Positions 1 through 6,378 of a stretch of 6,379 bases of DNA are shown here, piece after piece. The stretch's first letter is position 1, and every line of letters begins with the position of its first letter. The stretch comes from Bacteroidota bacterium. Lineage in GTDB: Bacteria > Bacteroidota > Bacteroidia > NS11-12g > UBA955. A program made the position numbers and the translations under genes. The notes below the pieces were generated by a model, which ran no database searches, was not told the DNA's origin, and saw only the letters and a program-made list of their open reading frames with translations. Location: positions 1-6,379 of the forward strand of contig JAGWYC010000115.1 of assembly GCA_018969565.1 (NCBI GenBank), read 5' to 3'.

Positions 1-2
1 GA

Positions 3-1385
3 CCCAATCCAGTTAATAAAAGGAATAAAGTAATCTACCAAAAATCTGACAACAGAGCTGAAGCAAGGAAAGTACAATATATCGGCAGTCTGTTTCGCGG
101 AACGGTATCATGGTTAGAATTACCCAATGAAAGGCAACTACAGGCCTATACCGCTGCTTGTTATCGCAATACCCCGTATAGTAAATCAAACGAACTCGTA
201 ACAAATATTCCCGCCGGAAATCCAATACCTGACAGTATCGGCAAATATTCTCCTTTGAAACATGTATTTTATATCATCAAAGAAAATAGAACTTATGATC
301 AGGTGCTTAGCGATGTAGCAGGTGGAGATGGTGATACTTCCTTGTTGCTGTTTGGTGATTCAATAACACCTAACCAACATAAAATCGTTAAGGACTTTGT
401 GTTACTCGATCACTTTTATGTAGAGGCCGAAGTAAGTGCGGATGGTCATAATTGGAGCACTGCCGCCTATGCCAATGATTATACCGAAAAAACCTGGCCC
501 GTCAGCTACGGTGGACGGGGCGGGAATTATGACTATGAAGGACAAAAAAACATTGCCTGGCCTCAAAACGGATTTATTTGGGACTATTGCAGAAAATTAA
601 ACATCAATTACCGCACCTACGGTGAATTTGCAGATGATTACAAGGCGAATATTCCCAGTCTCGTTGGACAATTCTGTCCGTACTTTACTTCATGGGATGA
701 ACGTGTTCGGGATACAACCAGGTTCTATCAATGGAGGCAGGATTTCGATTCCCTGGTAGCCATCAATAAATTACCTGCGCTGAATACCCTGAGATTTATC
801 AATGACCATACGGAAGGAACCAGGGTGGGCAGACCAACGCCTTATGCTCATGTTGCAGACAATGACTATGCTGTGGGCCTTTTCATTGAACATCTCTCAC
901 ATAGTCCGGTATGGAAGCAAAGTGTAGTTTTCATCCTTGAAGATGATGCCCAGAATGGTCCCGACCATATTGATGCGCATCGATCCACCGCGTATGTAGT
1001 CGGCCCCTATGTAAAAAGAAATTTTGTAGATCACACGCCATATACAACTTCCTCCATGTTGCGTACCATTGAACTTATTTTAGGTATTCCTCCCATGAGC
1101 CAATATGATGCCGGTGCCACGCCAATGTGGCGCTGCTTCACAGATACTGCGAACTTCCAGCCATTTAAAAGTGTATGCCCAAAGGTGAACCTTGATGAGG
1201 TTAATAAGGGGTATGCCTGGCACAACCTGAAAAGCGAAGAATTGAATCTTAGCAAAGAAGATTTGATACCGGACGGTTTAATGAATGAAATTCTATGGAA
1301 GGCACTAAAAGGCGACAATAAACCCATTCCTGCTGTTACCAAAGCGGCCTGGGTTATTTCCATACCCTACAAAACTAAAAAATAA
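3..1385 (+). CDS. Phosphoesterase (PF04185-type, YncE/alkaline-phosphatase family), C-terminal part, 5' partial
   Basis: Predicted metal-dependent phosphoesterase, probably exported, cleaving a phosphate ester of unknown identity. The frame is open from the left edge through 254 with no stop, so the TTG at 255 is not a real start. 460 codons are visible, ending at TAA 1383-1385. Visible residues 1-84 resemble the linker that follows a YncE-like beta-propeller in full-length homologues (GTVSWLELPNERQLQAYTAA). The catalytic domain then opens with HVFYIIKENRTYDQ (ENRTYD from 282), the hallmark ENR(S/T)-[FY]-D metal-site motif of the family. DGHNWS (about 441-458) and EDDAQNGPDHIDAHRS (from 939) supply further acidic and histidine residues expected in the active site. 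YGGRGG, TYGEFADD and the conserved ending around PMSQYDAGATPMW also fit. Family members with the propeller are usually about 800-900 residues, so roughly half is missing; whether this one has a propeller is inference. The stop overlaps the receptor start, implying one operon. Family call is confident; substrate is not known. Confidence 0.9.
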   Translation, partial: PNPVNKRNKVIYQKSDNRAEARKVQYIGSLFRGTVSWLELPNERQLQAYTAACYRNTPYSKSNELVTNIPAGNPIPDSIGKYSPLKHVFYIIKENRTYDQVLSDVAGGDGDTSLLLFGDSITPNQHKIVKDFVLLDHFYVEAEVSADGHNWSTAAYANDYTEKTWPVSYGGRGGNYDYEGQKNIAWPQNGFIWDYCRKLNINYRTYGEFADDYKANIPSLVGQFCPYFTSWDERVRDTTRFYQWRQDFDSLVAINKLPALNTLRFINDHTEGTRVGRPTPYAHVADNDYAVGLFIEHLSHSPVWKQSVVFILEDDAQNGPDHIDAHRSTAYVVGPYVKRNFVDHTPYTTSSMLRTIELILGIPPMSQYDAGATPMWRCFTDTANFQPFKSVCPKVNLDEVNKGYAWHNLKSEELNLSKEDLIPDGLMNEILWKALKGDNKPIPAVTKAAWVISIPYKTKK

Positions 1386-3406
1386 TGATTCCCGCTTTAA
1401 TCACTTCTATGGCAATTGCCATACTTGCACCTGTTAAAGCACAAAAACCTTCAGACACCATATTTATGAAACAGTTGGTGGTATTGAAAGCGCAGAGACT
1501 TGAATACAAGAAAACAGAATTCAATGGACAGGTAAATATCATAGACAGCAGACAAATCAACATGCCTTTGTCCAGGACATTGCCCGAATCTTTGCAAGGT
1601 ATTTCAGGTTTGTATGTACAAAGAACCAACCTTGGCGGAGGTTCGGTATTCATGCGCGGTCTGACCGGAAACCAAGTATTAATAATGGTTGACGGCATTC
1701 GAATGAATAATGCCATTTATCGTTATGGACCTAATCAATACTTAAATACAGTCAATGTTTTCGATGTCAGCAGCGTTGAAACATATCAGGGTTCTGGTAG
1801 TGTTTCGTTCGGTTCAGATGCTCTCGGAGGTACCATTAATATTATTAGCAAAAGTGCCGATTTCAGTGAAAAAAAGACTTGGACGCCCTTTGGCCAGCTC
1901 CGTTTTGAATATCCTAGCTCATCCCAAACTGCGTTAATTGGTACTAAATACAGTACAAATAACATAGCGCTAACCGTTAACGGCACCTTGCGCAAGTTCA
2001 ATGATGTTCAACCTGGCGGCGGAAAGCCATCACAAGCTCCATCCGGTTATCAGGAGGGCAGCAGCCATGCAAAAATGCGGGTAATGGGCAAAAAAAGCGA
2101 ATGGACCATCGCCCATCAGGGAACAATTCAAAGGAATGTTCCAAACTATTACCGCTATGCACTTGAGAACTATCAAAAATATATCTGGTTGCACCAGGGT
2201 AGAATGCTGAATTATGTGCGGAACATTTATCATTCAAGTCATGAGTACTCAAGAACCTTAACATTTGCACATGTAACACAATGGGAAGATCGCTCCTATA
2301 AAAAAAAAATAAGCGATCCGCTTACTTATGAAAAAGATGCCGTACAGTCTTTTCATTTAAACGCAGAATGGAGGCGGGCTGCAAATTCAGGTTGGCAAAG
2401 AGTTTATACCATTGAATTATACCATGACCGTGTTAGTTCTCAACGCCATACTACGGATAGCAATGGAACTGTTAAATCCCTACGTGGTCTTTATCCTCAA
2501 GGTGCACTTCAAAGCAATGCTTCCGCCTCAGCTATGTTTGGCAAGAATATCGGGCGATGGAATATTAATTCCGGCCTTCGCCTGAGTCTTAATAACCTGA
2601 TTATTCCTGATGTACAACTTGGAAGCAGTCTGGAAAAGAAACAGCTCCAAGACTGGCAGTACGCCTATGCAGGTACTATATCCATTGGGAGGAAATTCAA
2701 AAATGCATATTACTACACCGCGGTAAATACCGGATACAGAATTCCTAATGTTGACGATCTCGGAACACTTGGTCTTGTAGATTTTCGTTATGAGCAGCCT
2801 GCATACAATTTGAATCCTGAAAGAAATATCATGATGGAACAGGGTTTTAATTATACCAAAAACAAATTGTCGTTATCCGTCAGCGCTTATGTAAATGAAC
2901 TATACGGCCTCATCAACCGTGTGAAGGTTCCCGGTGTTTTTGTAAATTCTTATCAGGTTTATGAAAAGGTAAATACAGGCCGGGCAAGAGTTTTTGGCTC
3001 AGAATGTTCTGTGAATTATCAATTTAACAAACAGTTTTCCGCTAAAATTCAGGGCTCATGGCAACGTGGAGACGTGCTGAAGCCAATGCGTGAGCCCATG
3101 CGAAGAATTCCGCCAATGAACGGTGCATTGGTGGTAGAATGGGCTAAAGGATCATGGTACTCAGGGCTGCAACTCTTAGCAAGCCAAAAACAAACTCGTC
3201 TTGCCCCAGGTGACATTTCCGATAATCGGATTGGTCCGAATGGAACTCCCGGCTGGATGAGTATTCAATGCTGGATTAGTAAAACGTTGAATAACGGTAT
3301 GGTCTTGAATTTCGCCGCTCAAAATATCAATAACGCTTATTATAAAACCCATGGTTCCGGTATTTGGATGCCGGGAAGAAGTTTCCGTTTCTTTCTGAGT
3401 TTTTAA
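1385..3406 (+). CDS. TonB-dependent outer-membrane receptor
   Basis: Complete 673-residue TonB-dependent receptor, importing a ligand across the outer membrane using TonB-ExbBD energy. Residues 1-19 form a hydrophobic signal peptide ending VKA before Gln20. A TonB-box-like stretch follows (DTIFMKQLVVLKAQR, about 24-38). The plug domain spans about 44-156, with PESLQGISGLYVQR, FMRGLTGNQVLIMVDGIRMN and SSVETYQGSGSVSFGSDALGGTINII broken by short gaps in the usual order. The rest is a beta-barrel of alternating aromatic strands, including GYRIPNVDDLGTLG and a Leu-Asn-Pro-Glu segment typical of late barrel loops, and it ends in Phe (FRFFLSF), the usual terminal beta-signal. There is no carboxypeptidase-like N-terminal domain and no SusD gene follows, so it resembles siderophore, vitamin or metal receptors rather than SusC. 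The ATG overlaps the upstream TAA (TAATG), and an in-frame TAA at 1376-1378 forbids any longer start. Oddly, the signal peptide has no Lys or Arg in its n-region. Ligand unknown; the phosphoesterase neighbour hints at a dephosphorylated product or phosphate-bearing ligand. Confidence 0.93.
   Translation: MIPALITSMAIAILAPVKAQKPSDTIFMKQLVVLKAQRLEYKKTEFNGQVNIIDSRQINMPLSRTLPESLQGISGLYVQRTNLGGGSVFMRGLTGNQVLIMVDGIRMNNAIYRYGPNQYLNTVNVFDVSSVETYQGSGSVSFGSDALGGTINIISKSADFSEKKTWTPFGQLRFEYPSSSQTALIGTKYSTNNIALTVNGTLRKFNDVQPGGGKPSQAPSGYQEGSSHAKMRVMGKKSEWTIAHQGTIQRNVPNYYRYALENYQKYIWLHQGRMLNYVRNIYHSSHEYSRTLTFAHVTQWEDRSYKKKISDPLTYEKDAVQSFHLNAEWRRAANSGWQRVYTIELYHDRVSSQRHTTDSNGTVKSLRGLYPQGALQSNASASAMFGKNIGRWNINSGLRLSLNNLIIPDVQLGSSLEKKQLQDWQYAYAGTISIGRKFKNAYYYTAVNTGYRIPNVDDLGTLGLVDFRYEQPAYNLNPERNIMMEQGFNYTKNKLSLSVSAYVNELYGLINRVKVPGVFVNSYQVYEKVNTGRARVFGSECSVNYQFNKQFSAKIQGSWQRGDVLKPMREPMRRIPPMNGALVVEWAKGSWYSGLQLLASQKQTRLAPGDISDNRIGPNGTPGWMSIQCWISKTLNNGMVLNFAAQNINNAYYKTHGSGIWMPGRSFRFFLSF
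2288..2318 (+). repeat. Inverted repeat enclosing an A10 tract inside the receptor gene
   Basis: Seven-base perfect arms GATCGCT (2288-2294) and AGCGATC (2312-2318) flank a 17-base loop containing ten consecutive A (2300-2309). The A tract encodes Tyr-Lys-Lys-Lys-Ile in the barrel and the reading frame is intact through it. The structure is directly visible; any function, such as polymerase or ribosome slippage, is inference. Confidence 0.5.
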
Positions 3407-3468
3407 GCACAAGCTGCAATATTTAAACGACACTGATCACTAAATCGGAACGCGTATTTCCGGAGAAA

Positions 3469-3498
3469 TTTGCCTTGTTTAAAACGTGCAACGGCAAA
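3469..3498. terminator. Weak candidate hairpin between convergent genes
   Basis: TTTGCCTTG (3469-3477) pairs with CAACGGCAAA (3489-3498) through nine pairs with one bulged C at 3492, around an 11-base loop. It sits in the 95-base gap between the receptor stop and the glycosyltransferase stop, where a shared terminator is expected. Neither side has a good U tract: only three T follow on the minus strand and AATTC on the plus strand. Low confidence; nothing else in the gap stands out. Confidence 0.25.
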
Positions 3499-3501
3499 AA
3501 T

Positions 3502-4614
3502 TCAACCCAAAAAAACCTTCACTTCCTTCATGAACCGCGATACATGCGCGGCGAAGGAAAACTCCCGCAGAACACGCTGCTGCGCGGCAAGTCCGATTTT
3601 GCGGGTTTCTTCGGGATGATCCAGTAAGTACCGCACCTTGCTTTTCAGTTCATCCACCGTGCGGAAAAACACGGCTTCTTCATCGGGCTTGAAGTACTCC
3701 GCCGCATTGGGTTTCCAGTCTATCAACTGACAGGTGCCCACACCGCCGGCTTCGGTGAGGCGCATATTGCCGATGTTGCGCACCTGGTCTCCGTGGATAT
3801 TGATGGTCATCTGATAGCGTGAAATGGCTTCATACATCTCCAGCCCGTACAACTTCCCACGGTTGTGCATTTCGAAGGGGAAATTGTTCAGGAAGGCTTT
3901 GAAATTGCCATAAGCCAGCTCGCGCAACTTCGAACGCGTGAATAAACCCTGACCAATGTTGCCGATCCACCAGTCGAGCACATCCTCCTTGCGCAACTCG
4001 TTCAACACACGGTTGCGCAGGTTGTGGATGCCTGAGGACAGAGAACCCACGAAACATACACGGTTGATGCGCGATTCCGGAACCTGAATGTGGTTGAGGA
4101 TGCTCGTTTCAAAACCGAATGGATTGATGGTGCAGCGGTGACCGGCGGCTACGTGCTTTTCGAGAATTTCAGGCACACAGGTGAAATACAGGTCATAGCC
4201 ATGCATGCGGGCCGGTTCAGAGGCAATCCAGCCATCCCAGGTGGCCAGGCAGCGGATGAAGGGGAACTTCTTCTTCAGGTCGCCGATGACGGGCATCAGC
4301 ACCCGTGCCTGATCGAATACGATGTCCGGGCGGAAATGGGCAATCTGATGCAGCGCATACGCCAGCGTATCTCCTTCGGTATATTCGGGATGTTCGGCGT
4401 ACCAGCGACTGCTCAGGCCGGCAGAGCTCAGCAGCACCTCTTCCGTTTCACATTGGTGTTCGGCCTCCAGGTGCTTCTTGTAAAAATCTGCAAAATCCAC
4501 GGCATGCGCATAAATGCGGCGCTGGCCTTCGCGGTAATCGCAATCAGCGTCCAGCTCCTGCTCGAGAATTCCGGCAATCTGTCCGGACAATGACGAAAAC
4601 TTAATCAGCTTCAC
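3502..4614 (-). CDS. CgeB-like / Glyco_trans_1_2 family glycosyltransferase
   Basis: Predicted cytoplasmic GT-B-fold glycosyltransferase that moves a sugar from a nucleotide sugar to an unidentified acceptor, probably in surface glycan synthesis. With the start chosen here (GTG at 4614, protein beginning MKLIKFSSLSG) it is 370 residues. The N-terminal Rossmann-like half contains HFRPDIVFDQ and RCLATWDGW, followed by DLYFTCVPEILEKH and INPFGFE. The C-terminal donor-binding half begins at VCFVGSLSSGIHNLRN and contains INIHGDQVRNIGNMRLTEAG, GTCQLIDWKPNAAEYF and a closing helix ending EFSFAAHVSRFM. This matches the PF13524 C-terminal pattern, with Glu of TEAGG in the place of the usual donor-contacting acidic residue. 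A longer start, TTG at 4638, is possible, but the promoter -7 element covers it, so a transcript from that promoter could not include it. No signal peptide or membrane segment is seen. It is transcribed divergently from the flippase, which supports a polysaccharide role. Acceptor and sugar are not predictable. Confidence 0.87.
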   Translation of the reverse strand: MKLIKFSSLSGQIAGILEQELDADCDYREGQRRIYAHAVDFADFYKKHLEAEHQCETEEVLLSSAGLSSRWYAEHPEYTEGDTLAYALHQIAHFRPDIVFDQARVLMPVIGDLKKKFPFIRCLATWDGWIASEPARMHGYDLYFTCVPEILEKHVAAGHRCTINPFGFETSILNHIQVPESRINRVCFVGSLSSGIHNLRNRVLNELRKEDVLDWWIGNIGQGLFTRSKLRELAYGNFKAFLNNFPFEMHNRGKLYGLEMYEAISRYQMTINIHGDQVRNIGNMRLTEAGGVGTCQLIDWKPNAAEYFKPDEEAVFFRTVDELKSKVRYLLDHPEETRKIGLAAQQRVLREFSFAAHVSRFMKEVKVFLG

Positions 4615-4635
4615 CTTGGCGTGCCTTGTACCGGA

Positions 4636-4643
4636 CAAAGATA
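4636..4643 (-). promoter_or_regulatory. Bacteroidota -7 promoter element for the glycosyltransferase
   Basis: On the minus strand the bases read TATCTTTG, an exact match to the Bacteroidota sigma-ABfr -7 consensus TAnnTTTG. No convincing -33 TTTG/TTG is seen at the usual distance. Transcription would begin a few bases downstream, near 4629-4632, leaving about 15-18 bases before the GTG at 4614. The element contains the TTG at 4636-4638 that would give the longest reading frame, which argues against that start. Confidence 0.55.
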
Positions 4644-4681
4644 GGAAGGGCCAACGAGTGACGCTTTTTTCGTCGGGAAAT

Positions 4682-4712
4682 GTTACAGACGAACAAACAA
4701 ATTCGTGATAAC
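4682..4712. promoter_or_regulatory. Interrupted dyad in the divergent promoter region
   Basis: GTTA (4682-4685) plus ACGAA (4689-4693) mirror TTCGT (4702-4706) plus TAAC (4709-4712) around an eight-base A-rich centre, with 3- and 2-base gaps between the half-elements. It lies between the two outward-facing -7 elements, where an operator acting on both genes could sit. The symmetry is visible; regulator binding is a guess. Confidence 0.25.
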
Positions 4713-4733
4713 CGATTCCGCCGCTGTTTAGGG

Positions 4734-4741
4734 TAATTTTG
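4734..4741 (+). promoter_or_regulatory. Bacteroidota -7 promoter element for the flippase
   Basis: TAATTTTG matches the TAnnTTTG consensus exactly and ends only seven bases before the ATG at 4749. Transcription would start at roughly 4745-4748, giving a leaderless or nearly leaderless mRNA. No clear -33 TTG is present at the usual spacing. No Shine-Dalgarno sequence lies between the element and the start, which is normal in this phylum. Confidence 0.55.
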
Positions 4742-4748
4742 CCCCAAG

Positions 4749-6248
4749 ATGGGCGTCATCATCCGGCAGAGCATCAAGGCCACAGCTTCCAATTATATCG
4801 GAACCCTGCTTGGTTTTTTGAGCCTGTTTCTGCTGTTCCCGCTGTTCTTTGAACCTACGGATTTAGGCGCGGTGCGCTTTCTGCTGGAAGCCGCAGCGGT
4901 ATTATCCACCTTCGCCCTGATGGGTACCCATTACAGCATCAACCGCTTCTTTCCCTATTTCAAAACGGAGGACCGGCGCAACCACGGTTTTTTCTTCTGG
5001 GTATTTGTGCTGCCCGCCACCGGCTACCTCTTGGTACTCGCCGGCTTGCTGTTTTTCCGCGAACCTTTACTGGCACTGTTCCGCATGGATGCGCAGAAGC
5101 TGGAAACTCTATTTCCGATGCTGATTCTGCTGGTGCTGTTCAGCCTGTTTCAGGTGGTGACCGAGTCGGCATCTGCCAACCACGGGCGCATTGCGGTGCC
5201 CAACTTCCTACGGGAAATTTTCATCCGCGTATGCCTCATTGCTGCGGGTTTTGCCTTTTTCAGGGGATGGATTGATTTTCAAACCGCCCTGTGGCTCATG
5301 GTGGCGGCCTATGGCCTCGCGGTGGCGGGTAATATCCTGTTCCTGTCGCGGCTTACCCCCATCCATCTGAAACCCGATTTCAAGTTCCTGAAAGCACATC
5401 CTGAACTGCGCAAAGAGATGCTGCGCTTCACCGGTTTCCTCTTCCTGGGCGGTGTTACAGGACTCATCATATCGAAGCTGGACTTCTTGATGATTACCTC
5501 CATGAAGCAATTGTCGGATACCGCGATTTACAGCATCGGCTTTTACCTGGCCATGCTCATCGAGATCCCCAAACGCACGCTGCTGCAGGTGAGTGCACCG
5601 ATTATTTCTTCCCACATGAAAGAAGGAAATATGCAGGAAGTGCAGGATTTATACCGGCGCACCACCCTGAACCAGTTGCTGGCCGGGGCCACGCTTTTTT
5701 ATTTAATCTGGCTGAATATTGATAATTTATATGATGTAATGCCCCGAGGCGATTATTACCGCAGCGGCAAAATGGTGGTGCTCATCTTGGGTGTGGGAAG
5801 GCTTTTTGACCTCTTGGGATCCTCTTCCGGTCCGGTATTAGCCAATTCCAAATACTACGCCTGGACCTTTGTAAACTTCGGCATTGTAGCCGTGTTGGCG
5901 GTGCTGGGCAACTACCTGCTTATTCCCCTGTATGGCATCACCGGTGCGGCCATGGCCACCAGCCTCACCATCATGGTCAATCATATTCTGGTGATATACA
6001 TTACCTGGTTGAAGCTGGGCATTCACCCCTTTGACCGCGGACAACTTCGTCTGCTGCTGATCATGATTCCCATGTTTGCGCTGACACTGATACCATATCG
6101 CCTGGAAAACCCCTTCCTGAATGGGGTTTTACGCACCGGCACGGCAGGATTGCTGTTTGTTTATCTGCTTTACGCCTTCCGCGTTTCTTATGACATGAAT
6201 GACATGCTGAAGCGCTCATTGAACCGCTTTGGAATTCGATTGAAATAA
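4749..6248 (+). CDS. Wzx-like polysaccharide flippase, MOP (MATE/PST) superfamily
   Basis: A 499-residue inner-membrane protein predicted to flip lipid-linked oligosaccharide from the cytoplasmic to the periplasmic face. It opens with MGVIIRQSIKATASNYIGTL, the usual start of Bacteroidota oligosaccharide flippases, which supports the ATG at 4749. About 14 hydrophobic segments are visible, near residues 15-34, 41-60, 81-103, 120-137, 157-172, 180-200, 228-248, 258-275, 308-323, 343-357, 372-393, 396-420, 433-450 and 460-477, matching the 12-14 helix MOP fold. The second half repeats the fold, with the characteristic segments SKLDFLMITSM, AIYSIGFYLAMLIEIPKR and NYLLIPLYGITGAAMATSLT. The C-terminus is basic (KRSLNRFGIRLK), as expected for a cytoplasmic tail. 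It is divergent from the glycosyltransferase across a short promoter region, and the two probably serve the same glycan pathway. A short A+T-rich patch (about 5695-5745) interrupts an otherwise G+C-rich gene. Substrate unknown; a capsule, O-antigen-like or exopolysaccharide unit is plausible. Confidence 0.92.
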   Translation: MGVIIRQSIKATASNYIGTLLGFLSLFLLFPLFFEPTDLGAVRFLLEAAAVLSTFALMGTHYSINRFFPYFKTEDRRNHGFFFWVFVLPATGYLLVLAGLLFFREPLLALFRMDAQKLETLFPMLILLVLFSLFQVVTESASANHGRIAVPNFLREIFIRVCLIAAGFAFFRGWIDFQTALWLMVAAYGLAVAGNILFLSRLTPIHLKPDFKFLKAHPELRKEMLRFTGFLFLGGVTGLIISKLDFLMITSMKQLSDTAIYSIGFYLAMLIEIPKRTLLQVSAPIISSHMKEGNMQEVQDLYRRTTLNQLLAGATLFYLIWLNIDNLYDVMPRGDYYRSGKMVVLILGVGRLFDLLGSSSGPVLANSKYYAWTFVNFGIVAVLAVLGNYLLIPLYGITGAAMATSLTIMVNHILVIYITWLKLGIHPFDRGQLRLLLIMIPMFALTLIPYRLENPFLNGVLRTGTAGLLFVYLLYAFRVSYDMNDMLKRSLNRFGIRLK

Positions 6249-6329
6249 GCCGGTAACCATCGCGCCGTTAATTATTCATGGTTCCCCGCCGCTCGCTTCA
6301 CTTTGATACGGCACCACTGCGTTCCGCCT

Positions 6330-6351
6330 ACCGCGAGGCCTTGCTCGCGGT
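6330..6351. repeat. Perfect 8-bp stem-loop downstream of the flippase
   Basis: ACCGCGAG (6330-6337) and CTCGCGGT (6344-6351) are perfect complements around a six-base GCCTTG loop. It is G+C-rich enough to fold, but no T run follows and it lies about 80 bases beyond the flippase stop, so it is a poor intrinsic terminator. It sits beside the second inverted repeat and is more likely part of an intergenic repeat unit. Confidence 0.5.
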
Positions 6352-6356
6352 CAACG

Positions 6357-6378
6357 ACTCAGTGACCGGTCATTGAGT
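6357..6378. repeat. Near-perfect 22-bp palindrome at the right edge
   Basis: The arms ACTCAGTGACC (6357-6367) and GGTCATTGAGT (6368-6378) are complementary over all 11 positions with one G-T wobble (6362/6373) and no spacer; the core TGACCGGTCA is a perfect palindrome. Each half begins GGTCA(C/T)TGAG when read outward from the centre. This resembles intergenic repeats that I recall from Bacteroidota genomes, in head-to-head orientation. The right-hand copy would continue beyond the window. Confidence 0.5.

Noticed and set aside
13..225. 70-codon minus-strand frame at the left edge
   Set aside because: The plus-strand phosphoesterase frame runs through it and carries family-like linker sequence.
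1375..1716. 113-codon minus-strand frame over the receptor start
   Set aside because: Antisense to the receptor signal peptide and plug, whose motifs are unmistakable; no independent evidence of coding.
3443..3459. CGGAA/TTCCG stem in the convergent gap
   Set aside because: Five pairs with a seven-base loop and no adjoining T run; weaker than the hairpin at 3469-3498.
4090..4593. 167-codon open frame on the plus strand, antisense to the glycosyltransferase
   Set aside because: It lies wholly inside a well-supported gene in G+C-rich DNA where antisense frames stay open by chance; the product has no recognisable fold or motif.
5208..5615. 135-codon open frame on the minus strand within the flippase gene
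   Set aside because: The translation is rich in Gln, Arg, Gly and His, as expected from the complement of a membrane-protein gene, and it has no promoter or family match.
6255..6283. AACCAT/ATGGTT inverted repeat as a flippase terminator
   Set aside because: Only six pairs around a 17-base loop and no T tract after it.
6278..6376. 32-codon plus-strand frame starting ATGGTTCCCCGC downstream of the flippase
   Set aside because: Too short and overlaps both inverted repeats, with its stop inside the palindrome; no promoter or family resemblance. Treated as repeat DNA.
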